Translations under genes and position numbers: made by a program | The notes under the pieces: model-generated | What the model was told of the DNA's origin: nothing | The model's database searches: none | Seen by the model: the letters and a program-made list of their open reading frames with translations, nothing else | Origin: Hydrococcus rivularis NIES-593 | GTDB taxonomy: Bacteria; Cyanobacteriota; Cyanobacteriia; Cyanobacteriales; Microcystaceae | Length of the DNA: 64,000 bases | Direction: 5' to 3' | Assembly: GCF_001904635.1 (NCBI RefSeq) | Contig: NZ_MRCB01000002.1 | Coordinates: 1 to 64,000 of the forward strand | In this document: one piece after another, positions 54,296-63,415 of the stretch | Layout: the number at the start of each line of letters is the position of its first letter | Position numbering within the stretch: the first letter of the stretch is position 1

Positions 54296-54375
54296 TTGGA
54301 TTTTAGATTTTGGATTTTGGCGAAGCCGCCGCACGCTCCCGGAAGCGGTTCCGGGAGAACGGCGGATTTTGGATT
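54296..54375. repeat. Dispersed hairpin repeat, intact copy
   Basis: A TTTAGATTTTGGATTTTGG flank leads into a palindrome: CTCCCGGAA (54336-54344) pairs perfectly with TTCCGGGAG (54349-54357) around GCGG, and outside it CCGCC (54326-54330) pairs with GGCGG (54361-54365). The ATTTTGGATT right flank mirrors the left. It is related to the copy at 4317-4377. Confidence 0.75.
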
Positions 54376-54417
54376 ATTGAGGACTTATGATTATTTTTAG
54401 ATTTTGGTCATCTTAAG

Positions 54418-56358
54418 TTAACCAATATAAGATTGCAATCGTTGGTAGCGGCTTAGAGCAATCAGTGGAAAATATTGCTGATAAAGATGATATTTGAGAT
54501 AGAAATGACCGGGAAAACCCGTTCCCGTAAACTCAGATTCGTCCCAAGTGCCGTCGGAACGTTGAGTGGCTAAGAGATAGTTAACGCCGCTTTCGATCGC
54601 CTTTTGCTCAAATTTACCCGTTGCTTGACCTGCTGCTAGCAAACCTATCAACGCCCAAGCCGTTTGCGAGGCAGTACTGACCCCTTTTCCTTTTAGGGTG
54701 GGATCGTCGTAGCTGCGGCAGGTTTCCCCCCAGCCGCCATCGGGATTTTGACAGCCGACTAGCCAAGCGGCACCGCCTTGGATCTGGCGTTGGTGAGTCC
54801 GAGGTGCAATAACGGCTAGGGCAGAGATCGCCCCACTCGTTCCGTATATATAATTCACGCCCCAACGACCAAACCAACTGCCATCTGCTTCTTGTTGCTT
54901 TTCTAGAAACGCGATCGCCCATTCTATGCGATCGCCATCCATCCTTAAATTCCCAGAACCGAGCATCTCTAGTACTCTAGCCGTCACATCTGCCGTATTG
55001 GGGTCTATCATGGCTTTGAGATCGGCGTAGGGCAAATAATTGAGCCAGTTTTGGTCGTTATCGACATCGAAAGCCGCCCACCCCCCCGATCGACACTGCA
55101 TCGTTGCCATCCAAACAACACATCGCTTGATGGCAGCTTGTTTGAGTGATTCGTTGGGCAGTTTTAGCCCGTTTAATGCCATAACGACGACGGCAGAATC
55201 GTCTAAATCGGGATAGAAGCGGTTTTCAAACTCAAATGCCCACCCTCCAGGCTTGCCTTGTTTATTTTTGACTGTCCAGTCTCCATAACTCAAAATTTGC
55301 TTGCCTAGCAGCCATTCTCCACCGCGAACGAGAGCGGGATTATCGGGCGCGATCCCCGATTCTACCAAAGCGCGTAGCGTCCAAGCCGTATCCCAAACCG
55401 GAGAAACGCACGGCTGTACTCGATAAGTTTCTTCTGTTGCGATCGCAAAGTTATCGATCGCTTTCAGCCCCCGTTCTACAACGGGATCGGCTGCGTCGTA
55501 GCCCAGAACTCGCAATGCTAGCAGGGAATTCAGCATTGCCGGGATAATTCCGCCCCAATCTCCGGTGACTTCTTGTCTTTCCAATATCCATTTTTCAGCC
55601 GCATTGAGACTTGCTTGTCGCAAGGGAACTAAATGCAAATCTTCTGCTAATTTAAAGGCTTTATCCAGCCAGACAAAGGCATCCGTCCAGTCGCCCCGAA
55701 GGGGTAATTCATATCGCACATTCTCAATGCCTTCGGCATACAATTCGTCTAGGGTAATGGCGGGTTCGGTTACAAAAACGGGTTTCCTGTCGAAAACAAT
55801 CAGGAGGGGAACGGTGCTACTCCTTGCCCAACTCGACATTTCGTAAATCGTGAAGGGGAAGTTTTCGGGAAATAGCATAATCCAGGGCGGAATCGAAGGA
55901 ACGCCCCGCCAGTCATAACAACCAATCAAAGCCAGATGAATCTTAGTGAAAATGCGGGTTTTACCGATCCCGCCTCGCTTAAGGATAAAATCTTTAGCGC
56001 GAAGCAATGCAGGATCGCTTTGGGGAACTCCCAACAACCTCAGTGCCATATAAGCTTCTACCGAGGTACTGAGATCGCCGTCATCGCCGTAAAAGAGTTC
56101 CCAACCGCCATGTTCTCGTTGCTCGGCGCGTAGATAAGCTTCTACTTTGTATAAGGGTCGATCGCGATCGGTTCCCCAAATTTTATGCAGTAGGATGACT
56201 TCTGAGGTTATCGTTACGTTAGATTCTAGTTCCGCCCACCAGTACCCTTGTGGATCTTGAATTGAAAGTAGATAATTTTGGCTGGCTGCAATGGCTTCGC
56301 TGACCTTAGAAAAGGCTTTTGAATCCCCGTCGCGAGTCACTCTGTCTTGCGTCTGCAT
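54418..56358 (-). CDS. shc: Squalene-hopene cyclase
   Basis: The enzyme cyclises squalene to hopene and diplopterol, membrane lipids that stiffen bacterial membranes. The 646-residue protein has the catalytic acid motif DLDDSAVVVMALNGL (about residue 380), several QW-type repeats (PQGYWWAELE, GGWELFYGDDGDLSTSVEAY, DGSWFGRWGVNYIYGTSG, DGGWGETCRSYDDP) and WAAFDVDNDQNWLN. It is a membrane-associated alpha/alpha barrel protein. Complete length. It is divergent from a GT39-like gene, with hpnB two genes further along. Confidence 0.95.
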   Translation of the reverse strand: MQTQDRVTRDGDSKAFSKVSEAIAASQNYLLSIQDPQGYWWAELESNVTITSEVILLHKIWGTDRDRPLYKVEAYLRAEQREHGGWELFYGDDGDLSTSVEAYMALRLLGVPQSDPALLRAKDFILKRGGIGKTRIFTKIHLALIGCYDWRGVPSIPPWIMLFPENFPFTIYEMSSWARSSTVPLLIVFDRKPVFVTEPAITLDELYAEGIENVRYELPLRGDWTDAFVWLDKAFKLAEDLHLVPLRQASLNAAEKWILERQEVTGDWGGIIPAMLNSLLALRVLGYDAADPVVERGLKAIDNFAIATEETYRVQPCVSPVWDTAWTLRALVESGIAPDNPALVRGGEWLLGKQILSYGDWTVKNKQGKPGGWAFEFENRFYPDLDDSAVVVMALNGLKLPNESLKQAAIKRCVVWMATMQCRSGGWAAFDVDNDQNWLNYLPYADLKAMIDPNTADVTARVLEMLGSGNLRMDGDRIEWAIAFLEKQQEADGSWFGRWGVNYIYGTSGAISALAVIAPRTHQRQIQGGAAWLVGCQNPDGGWGETCRSYDDPTLKGKGVSTASQTAWALIGLLAAGQATGKFEQKAIESGVNYLLATQRSDGTWDESEFTGTGFPGHFYLKYHLYQQYFPLIALSRYQRLQSYIG

Positions 56359-56492
56359 ATATTCCCAATCGACATGACTTACTTGCTATAAGGTAGCAGG
56401 TTGTCTGGTTTTGTTCCTGCCTTCTAGGAAAGCTTTACTAAATCTTCACCGAGTCTGCTTATAGAATTTAGTAAGTCGCGAGCGAGTAAATT

Positions 56493-58073
56493 ATGCAGAC
56501 AACGAGCGTCAAGCGATCGCGCTTAGAAAAACCGGGGCGAATTGGGGTCTCTAATTGGCGTTGGCTATACGCGCTTTTGGCTATCGTGCTAGCGATCGGG
56601 ATTTTTTTTCGCTTTGCTAACTTAGACAGAAAAGTTTACTGGAATGACGAAGCTATAACCTCTCTAAGAATAAGCGGCTATACCGAAGCCGAGATAATCC
56701 AGCAGGTCTATGATGGCAGAACGATCGATGTCTCTGAAATAATGAAGTATCAACGCCCCAATCCCGAAAAAGGATTAGATGGCGTTATTAACTCTCTGGC
56801 AACCGAAGACGCTCATCTTTCGCTTCTCTATCACGTCCTGGCTAGAGTTTGGGTAGATTGGTTTGGCAGTTCGATCGCTGCTATTAGAAGTTTATCTGCT
56901 CTCTTGAGTTTGCTAGCTTTACCTTGTCTCTATTGGCTGTGCCGAGAATTGTTTAATTTGCCTCTAACTGGCTGGATTGCTATGGTTTTGATAGCTGTTT
57001 CGCCATTTCACATCCTCTACGCGCAAGAGGCAAGACAGTATAGCCTGTGGACGGTTACCATATTACTGTCGAGCGCCGCACTGCTGAGGGCATTGCGAGT
57101 CCAGACCAAGATAAGTTGGGTCGTATATGCGGCAACAGTAGCCTTGGCACTTTATTCTCATACCCTATCTATCCTGGTTGTCGCCGGACATGGTATTTAT
57201 GTTTTGTTCGTCGAACGCTTTCGACTGAGTAAACGTTTTTTGGTCTATCTTTTGTCGATCATAGGAGGATTTCTTGCTTTTGTTCCCTGGTTAATCGTTG
57301 CGATCGCTCAATCATCTAAAATTAGTAGCAATGTCTCTAGAACTAATATCAACATAGGTTTGCCAGCTTTAATCAAAAGCTGGTGTCAAAGTCTTTACCG
57401 AATTTTTGTAGATATTCCTAATCTCGGCGATTATTTTTTTCCGATTATTTTCTTGCTAACAATCTATGCTCTTTATCACCTTGTTCGTAAGCGTTCAAAA
57501 GAGACTTATTTATTTATTATAATTTTAATCGGAACAGCCCTAGCCTTAGCGATCCCCGATATTCTTTTAGGAGGAAAACGGTCTAGTGACAGTCGTTATT
57601 TAATTCCTAGCTATATTGGTATTGAGCTAGCTATAGCCTATCTATTTTCGACTCAACTCGTCGCCTTAAAATCCAGGTGGAAGTCATTCTGGAGCTTTTT
57701 TCTCGTCGCACTTATGTCAGTGGGAATTATTTCTTGTGCGATTAGTTCTCAAGCACAAGCGTGGTGGAATAAATCCAGCGGTTATTATAATCCTCAAATC
57801 GCCGAAATTATCAATCAAACCAACAATTCTCTTGTCATTAGCGATAATACGCCGGGAAGAATTTTATCTCTCAGTCATTTACTCAATAGGAGGGTTAAAC
57901 TCTTGTTAATATCTCAGCCCTATTCTCTAAAAATTCCTGGGAATTTTGACAATATTTTTGTCTATCAACCTTCTTCTAAATTAGAAAAGCAGCTCGAACG
58001 AGAAAAAAAATATCATCCAAAAGATATGTTAAAAAGTTGGCTGTTGAAGTTGGAGAAGATTGGAGAGCAATGA
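56493..58073 (+). CDS. GT39/ArnT-like membrane glycosyltransferase
   Basis: The 526-residue protein has about 11 membrane helices. The first periplasmic loop carries the WNDEAITSLRISGY motif of GT-C enzymes (acidic pair near residue 47), and HILYAQEARQYSLWTV is the second conserved block of the dolichyl-phosphate-mannose type (PMT_2) family. It should move a sugar from a polyprenyl-phosphate donor to an acceptor outside the membrane. A soluble C-terminal portion of about 100 residues follows. It opens a run of three glycosyltransferase genes next to shc, suggesting hopanoid or surface-lipid glycosylation. Confidence 0.82.
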   Translation: MQTTSVKRSRLEKPGRIGVSNWRWLYALLAIVLAIGIFFRFANLDRKVYWNDEAITSLRISGYTEAEIIQQVYDGRTIDVSEIMKYQRPNPEKGLDGVINSLATEDAHLSLLYHVLARVWVDWFGSSIAAIRSLSALLSLLALPCLYWLCRELFNLPLTGWIAMVLIAVSPFHILYAQEARQYSLWTVTILLSSAALLRALRVQTKISWVVYAATVALALYSHTLSILVVAGHGIYVLFVERFRLSKRFLVYLLSIIGGFLAFVPWLIVAIAQSSKISSNVSRTNINIGLPALIKSWCQSLYRIFVDIPNLGDYFFPIIFLLTIYALYHLVRKRSKETYLFIIILIGTALALAIPDILLGGKRSSDSRYLIPSYIGIELAIAYLFSTQLVALKSRWKSFWSFFLVALMSVGIISCAISSQAQAWWNKSSGYYNPQIAEIINQTNNSLVISDNTPGRILSLSHLLNRRVKLLLISQPYSLKIPGNFDNIFVYQPSSKLEKQLEREKKYHPKDMLKSWLLKLEKIGEQ

Positions 58074-58107
58074 TTGAAATATCTAATAACATAGCTCAAA
58101 AAAAGAA

Positions 58108-59295
58108 ATGAGCGATTGCATTTTTTTATCATTAATAATTATCTCCGCAATTATCTGGATATATTTATTGGGATTTCGCGGGCAATTTTGGCGATCGAAT
58201 CAACGCTTTAAATCACAGACAGTCGAACTAGAATCTTATCCTTCAGTCACGGCAATAATTCCTGCTCGTAACGAAGCTGACTTACTGCCAATTACATTGC
58301 AATCGGTTTTGAATCAAGACTACCCTGGCTCTTTTTCTGTCATTTTAGTAGACGATCGCAGTACGGATGGAACGGCAAACCTAGCTAAAGAAGTCGCCGA
58401 AAAATTAAACAAAACTCAGCAATTAAAACTCATTGAGTCCCAACCTTTACCGCCGGGTTGGACGGGGAAACTTTGGGCAATAGAACAAGGAATTAGTCAG
58501 GCTCAAAAAATAACGCTATTGCCCGATTATTTTTGGCTTACGGATGCCGATATCGAGCATGACCTTACCAATCTTCGTCAGCTAGTTATTAAGGCTCAAA
58601 GAGACAATCTAAACTTAGTTTCTTTAATGGTGTTGTTAAAATGTCAGACTTTTTGGGAAAAACTTCTGATTCCGGCATTGGTTTTTTTCTTTCAAAAACT
58701 TTATCCCTTTGCTTGGGTAAATGACCCTAAGAATCCTACTGCTGCCGCTGCTGGAGGATGCATTTTAATCCAGCGTCAGGCGTTAGAGTGTATTGGTGGC
58801 ATTCTAGCAGTCCGACAAGCTTTGATCGATGATTGTACTCTAGCCCAAGCAGTAAAATTTAGCAGTCAATCAGATCGAACAAAATCAATCTGGTTAGGAT
58901 TGACAACCACTACTCATAGCTTGCGAACCTATCCTTCCTTGTCTAGTATCTGGGATACGATCGCACGGACAGCTTTTACACAGCTTAACTATTCGGCTTG
59001 GTTGTTACTCGCTACATTGCTCGGTATGGTTTTAACCTATTTAGCTTCTCCGATAGGATTGGTAATAAGCATATTGACGAGAGATTGGATAGCCGCTATA
59101 ACTAGCTTATTTACTTGGTCGCTTATGACTGTTGCATATTTGCCAACTATTAAACTGTACAAAATCTCCCCCTTATGGGCATTTTATTTGCCGGCGATCG
59201 CTTTTCTTTATATACTGATGACAATTGATTCTGCCGTTCGTTATTGGCGAGGACAAGGCGGAGCCTGGAAAGGTCGAGTTTATCCTCAAATGTAG
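58108..59295 (+). CDS. hpnB: Hopene-associated glycosyltransferase HpnB
   Basis: The 395-residue GT2 enzyme has a membrane helix at the N-terminus, then VTAIIPARNEADLLP, VILVDDRSTDGTANLA (nucleotide-sugar Asp), the LPPGWTGKLWAIEQG block typical of HpnB, DADIEHD (DxD) and GGCILIQRQALECIGG. Three hydrophobic helices form the C-terminal part. HpnB is found in hopanoid gene sets, though its exact product is unsettled. It lies 34 bases after the GT39-like gene, so the two are probably co-transcribed. Confidence 0.88.
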   Translation: MSDCIFLSLIIISAIIWIYLLGFRGQFWRSNQRFKSQTVELESYPSVTAIIPARNEADLLPITLQSVLNQDYPGSFSVILVDDRSTDGTANLAKEVAEKLNKTQQLKLIESQPLPPGWTGKLWAIEQGISQAQKITLLPDYFWLTDADIEHDLTNLRQLVIKAQRDNLNLVSLMVLLKCQTFWEKLLIPALVFFFQKLYPFAWVNDPKNPTAAAAGGCILIQRQALECIGGILAVRQALIDDCTLAQAVKFSSQSDRTKSIWLGLTTTTHSLRTYPSLSSIWDTIARTAFTQLNYSAWLLLATLLGMVLTYLASPIGLVISILTRDWIAAITSLFTWSLMTVAYLPTIKLYKISPLWAFYLPAIAFLYILMTIDSAVRYWRGQGGAWKGRVYPQM

Positions 59296-59424
59296 TCGAG
59301 CCAGTGTATGTTAAACTTTGACTTTTTTCCAACTTTTTCCGCCACAATTTTCTTCGATTGTGCAAATTTGATTGATAATTAAAAAAAATTAAGACAGTCT
59401 CATTATCAGATTATCAGATTAATC

Positions 59425-60363
59425 GTGTTTTTCAGCATTGTTATCCCCACCTATAACCGGAAGCTTATTTTAGAAAAATGCTTAGCAGCTTTAGAAAATC
59501 AGCAATTGACCGATACTAAAGTTAGCAGCTATGAAGTTGTACTGGTCGATGACGGTTCTACCGATGGAACATTAGAATGGTTAGCAACTCGTGCAGATAA
59601 ATTTCCTCACGTTCGTTGTTTCTCTCAAGTTCGTCAAGGAGCTGCGGCAGCTCGAAATTTAGGCGTAGAAAAAGCCAAAGGAGATATAATTATCTTTATT
59701 GATAGCGACTTAATTGTCACCGAGCAATTTCTTCAGGCACACGCTGATGCCTTGGTGAAAGGAGAAAAACAACTAGGCAGCGATCGCCTTTTTACCTACG
59801 GCTGGGTCATCAATACCTGTAATTTCGACAATCCTACTGCCGAACCCTATAAACTAACTGACTTTTCAACCGCCTATTTTGCTACTGGCAATGTTGCGAT
59901 CGCCCGGAAATGGCTCGAACAAGCCGGACTTTTCGACACCCGCTTTCAACTTTACGGTTGGGAAGATTTAGAATTAGGCATTCGTCTCAAAAAACTAGGA
60001 CTCAAATTGATCAAATGTCCGGCTGCTGTAGGCTATCATTGGCATCCTCCCTTTAGCCTAGACCAAATTCCCAAACTGATCGAAAAAGAAATTCATCGCG
60101 GACGCATGGGAGTTCTTTTTTACCAAAAGCATCCTACTTGGGAAGTACGAATGATGATCCAGATGACTTGGCTTCATCGCCTTCTGTGGGGGATTCTCTC
60201 CCTCGGAGGTAGATTTAACGAGCATAGCATGGCTCCATTATTGCAATGGTTAATCGATCGCGGTAAATCTCAACTTGCTCTAGAAATTGCGCGAATTTTT
60301 TTAAATTGGCACAATGTTAGGGGCGTTTATGCCGCTTACGAAGAAATACAGCAGAGTTCTTAA
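59425..60363 (+). CDS. GT2-family glycosyltransferase
   Basis: The 312-residue soluble enzyme has a GT-A fold: SIVIPTYNRKLILEKCL, VVLVDDGSTDGTLEWL, GAAAARNLGVEKAKGDIIIFIDSDLIV (DxD) and GWEDLELGIRLKKLGLKL with the catalytic ED. A Glyco_tranf_2_C-type region fills the second half. The GTG start at 59425 puts FFSIVIPTYNR right at the beginning, as is normal. It lacks membrane helices. It follows hpnB after 129 bases on the same strand. The sugar and acceptor are unknown. Confidence 0.87.
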   Translation: MFFSIVIPTYNRKLILEKCLAALENQQLTDTKVSSYEVVLVDDGSTDGTLEWLATRADKFPHVRCFSQVRQGAAAARNLGVEKAKGDIIIFIDSDLIVTEQFLQAHADALVKGEKQLGSDRLFTYGWVINTCNFDNPTAEPYKLTDFSTAYFATGNVAIARKWLEQAGLFDTRFQLYGWEDLELGIRLKKLGLKLIKCPAAVGYHWHPPFSLDQIPKLIEKEIHRGRMGVLFYQKHPTWEVRMMIQMTWLHRLLWGILSLGGRFNEHSMAPLLQWLIDRGKSQLALEIARIFLNWHNVRGVYAAYEEIQQSS

Positions 60364-60568
60364 GTTATAAAATTTTGACGGTCAAATCTAAAGATTTTCT
60401 TTATATTTGTAAGCCTTATATCGACAATTGCATAGATATAGAAGTGACTTGTGACGTATTCAAATATCTTAGATAAGAAAACCGTCAATAGATAAAGTTC
60501 TGTAATTCGATCGAGAATATTGGGCATATTACCTAATAAAGAATAACTTACTCATTTTGGAGGCACTT

Positions 60569-62683
60569 ATGGAATTGGTATTTGTTGGTATTATTGGTTT
60601 TCTGTTAGGAGCAGGCTTATTATATTGGTTACAAAAGCGCCAGTTAGAAAATACGCAACATAGATTAGAGCAAGCCCGTGCAGCCCTAGAGCAAACTGAA
60701 GCTCAACTTCGGGAACTTCAGCAATCTCAAGGCAAACCGTCAGAAGAAATCGAAAAATCTTATCAAAATCGAATTCAAGCATTAGAGCAAGCCCATCAGT
60801 CTAAACTTGAGGAAATCGAAGCAGCTTATCAAGCTCGAATTGAAGAATTACGAGCTAATTATGAAACGCAAATTCAAGAACTGCAACAAGCTCGTCAGGC
60901 TGTTGTGCCAGAGAATTCTAATCTGGCAGTAGCCCAGGAAGAACATCCTCCTTCACCAACAGAATCGATAGCAGGAATGGCTGCCATTGCTGGAGCCGCC
61001 GCAGTAGCCGGAGCCGCTGCTGCTGCTTTTGGGTCATCAGCGTCCGAAGAGACAGAAGAACCTGTAGCAGAATCAGTTGCTGAAGTTGTACCGGAGTCCG
61101 AGCAAAGTGTTGCAGCCTTCGACAGCTTTGTCTCAGAACCCCAAGCACAAGAAGCCGAAACAGCTAGCTTCGAGAGCTTGGAACCCGAATCCCTAGACCC
61201 GTTTGCCCAATCAACAAGCGAAGTTCCTCAAGACACCTTCTCAGCCGAAGCCGCACCACAAACAGCGAGCTTCGAGAATTTGGAACCCGAATCCCTAAAT
61301 CCCTTTGCTACCGAATCAGCAGCCGAAACAGCTAACTTGGAGAGCTTTACTCCAGAAGCCCCACAACCAACCGATGAAGCCACCTCAGCAGACGACTCGG
61401 ATTGGGGAGATTTATTTTCCGACTCGACTGCTGAAGCCGCACCAGAAATGGCTAACTTCGAGAATTTTGAATCTGAATCCCTAGACTCCTTTACCGAACC
61501 AGTAGCTGAAGCCCCCCAAGACACCTTCTCAGCCGAAGCTGTCCCACAAACAGCTAGCTTCGAGAATTTGGAACCCGAATCCCCAGACCCCTTTGCTACC
61601 GAATCAGCAGGCGAAGCCGTCTCAGCAGACGACTCGGATTGGGGAGATTTATTCTCTGAGGCAAGCGTCGAAGCGCCGCAAGAAATAGCTAGCTTGGAGA
61701 ACTTTACCCCAGAAGCCCCACAACCAACCGATGAAGCCACCTCAGCAGACGACTCGGATTGGGGAGATTTATTTTCCGACTCGACTGCTGAAGCCGCACC
61801 AGAAATGGCTAACTTCGAGAATTTTGAATCTGAATCCCTAGACTCCTTTACCGAACCAGTAGCTGAAGCCCCCCAAGACACCTTCTCAGCCGAAGCTGTC
61901 CCACAAACAGCTAGCTTCGAGAATTTGGAACCCGAATCCCTAGACCCCTTTGCTACCGAATCAGCAGGCGAAGCCGTCTCAGCAGACGACTCGGATTGGG
62001 GAGATTTATTCTCTGAGGCAAGCGTCGAAGCGCCGCAAGAAATAGCTAGCTTGGAGAACTTTACCCCAGAAGCCCCACAACCAACCGATGAAGCCACCTC
62101 AGCAGACGACTCGGATTGGGGAGATTTATTCTCTGACGCAAGCGCCGAAGTTCTGCAAGAAACAGCTAACTTCGAGAATTTTGAATCCGAATCTCTAGAC
62201 CCTTTTACTGCCGAATCAGCAGCCGAAACAGCTAGCTTCGAGAACTTTACCCCAGAAGCCCCACAACCAACCGATGAAGCCACCTCAGCAGACGACTCGG
62301 ATTGGGGAGATTTATTCTCTGACTCGACCGCTGAAGCCGCACCAGAAATGGCTAGCTTTGAGAGCTTGGAAGCCGAATCCCTAGATCCCTTTGCTACCGA
62401 ATCAGCAGGCGAAGCCGCCTCAGCAGACGACTCGGATTGGGGCGACTTATTCTCTGACTCGCAAGTTGATTCGGGTCAGAATGAACAATTAGACCAATTG
62501 GATAACTTCTTCCAGGAAAATGCTGGTGGCTCCGAAAAGGAATTATTAGATATGTTCCAAACTGAAGAAACAGAGGCTCACTCTTCAGAGACTTCTTCAA
62601 ATGGACATCTCGATCTCGATGGATTTGACGAACTGTTTGGCGAAGAAATCTCGAATAAAAGTCACAAAGAAGAAAAAATATGA
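60569..62683 (+). CDS. Membrane-anchored acidic repeat protein
   Basis: The 704-residue protein starts with one membrane helix (FVGIIGFLLGAGLLYWL), then a coiled coil (about residues 20-110: QRLEQARAALEQ-type heptads). A hydrophobic Ala-rich stretch (IAGMAAIAGAAAVAGAAAAAFG) lies around 140-160. Residues 165-650 are an acidic repeat region with seven copies of DDSDWGDLFS and alternating NFENFESESLDPF-like and PEAPQPTDEATSA units, ending in GFDELFGEEIS. The low-complexity region should be disordered. No family is recognised. ATG 60569 has GGAGG upstream. It may be a scaffold whose WGDLF motifs bind a partner, but that is inference. Confidence 0.75.
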   Translation: MELVFVGIIGFLLGAGLLYWLQKRQLENTQHRLEQARAALEQTEAQLRELQQSQGKPSEEIEKSYQNRIQALEQAHQSKLEEIEAAYQARIEELRANYETQIQELQQARQAVVPENSNLAVAQEEHPPSPTESIAGMAAIAGAAAVAGAAAAAFGSSASEETEEPVAESVAEVVPESEQSVAAFDSFVSEPQAQEAETASFESLEPESLDPFAQSTSEVPQDTFSAEAAPQTASFENLEPESLNPFATESAAETANLESFTPEAPQPTDEATSADDSDWGDLFSDSTAEAAPEMANFENFESESLDSFTEPVAEAPQDTFSAEAVPQTASFENLEPESPDPFATESAGEAVSADDSDWGDLFSEASVEAPQEIASLENFTPEAPQPTDEATSADDSDWGDLFSDSTAEAAPEMANFENFESESLDSFTEPVAEAPQDTFSAEAVPQTASFENLEPESLDPFATESAGEAVSADDSDWGDLFSEASVEAPQEIASLENFTPEAPQPTDEATSADDSDWGDLFSDASAEVLQETANFENFESESLDPFTAESAAETASFENFTPEAPQPTDEATSADDSDWGDLFSDSTAEAAPEMASFESLEAESLDPFATESAGEAASADDSDWGDLFSDSQVDSGQNEQLDQLDNFFQENAGGSEKELLDMFQTEETEAHSSETSSNGHLDLDGFDELFGEEISNKSHKEEKI
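61352..62065 (+). repeat. Near-identical tandem repeat of 357 bp inside the acidic protein gene
   Basis: The block starting near 61352 recurs exactly 357 bases later (for example ACCAGAAATG at 61441 and 61798). By eye the two units differ by very few bases (CCAGACC versus CTAGACC around 61582/61939 is one). 357 bp equals 119 codons, so the frame is kept. A more diverged third unit follows from about 62100. Confidence 0.85.
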
Positions 62684-62771
62684 TGAAGTCTTGTTAAGAA
62701 ACCAACTTGTAAAACACCTTTTTAGGCGATCGCATTTGCGAACGAGCGATCGCCCGTTCGTTTGCCTAGAT

Positions 62772-63170
62772 TCATTCCGATTGAGTCTGAGAAAATAGTT
62801 GAGAAATAATTTGGGCTAGCTCGAAGTCTTTTTGGGTTAGTCCGCCTGCATCGTGGGTAGTCAGACTGACAGTAACTCGATTGTAAGAAATCGATAAGTC
62901 TGGATGGTGTCCTGCTGTCTCGGCAGGTGCTACCAAGCGATTGACAAAAGCGATCGCCTCGACAAAATTGCTGAAAGAATAGGTACGACGAAGCTGCCCA
63001 TCTTCAATCGTCCAGCCAGGTAAGTTTTTTATCCGTTGGGATATCTCTGCTTGGGTCAGTCTAGTTGAATTGTTAGGCGGTTCGTTGGCTAGAGTATAGC
63101 TAGCATGAACTAGGAGAAGACAGGCGATCGCTATACCTAATGTCAGATTTTTTTTCAGATTAGAAAGCAT
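62772..63170 (-). CDS. Exported pterin-4a-carbinolamine dehydratase-like protein
   Basis: The C-terminal domain (about residues 37-130) matches DCoH/PCD: LPGWTIEDGQLRRTYSF, FVNRLVAPAETAGHHPDLSISYNRV and the VSLTTHDAGGLTQKDFELA block, with the His-His-Pro and later His-Asp residues of the active site. The N-terminus of the ATG 63170 form is a signal-peptide-like stretch (NLKKNLTLGIAIACLLLVHASYTLA, cut before NEPP). PCD normally recycles pterin in the cytoplasm; an exported form is unexpected. A TTG six codons upstream also opens the frame. No phenylalanine hydroxylase lies nearby. Confidence 0.78.
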   Translation of the reverse strand: MLSNLKKNLTLGIAIACLLLVHASYTLANEPPNNSTRLTQAEISQRIKNLPGWTIEDGQLRRTYSFSNFVEAIAFVNRLVAPAETAGHHPDLSISYNRVTVSLTTHDAGGLTQKDFELAQIISQLFSQTQSE

Positions 63171-63415
63171 GGCGAATAGAACAAACAACTAAGTCAAACA
63201 TAAATTTATCCCGATCGAGATAAATTTTCAGATTTTTGTCTAGGGGCATTGGCAGGAGTACCAATGAGCGCTATTATGTATCAACTCTAGTTTGGTTAGA
63301 TTTAGTGTCGTATCTACTATAGTGGTAGTCTGAACTGGGCAAGCATGACTTATACGCCTAGTTTGCCTGACTGATAAATTTTTACTGTAAGCCTAATTAA
63401 TGCTTTCTAAGTGCA

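Noticed and set aside
61228-62283. A 351-codon open frame on the minus strand opposite the acidic repeat gene
   Set aside because: It exists because the plus-strand repeats have biased codons and repeat in phase. It has no ribosome-binding site or family resemblance and mirrors the plus-strand repeat exactly.
61352-62400. CRISPR-like array
   Set aside because: The repeats are long, in frame and part of one protein. There are no short repeats with unique spacers and no cas genes.
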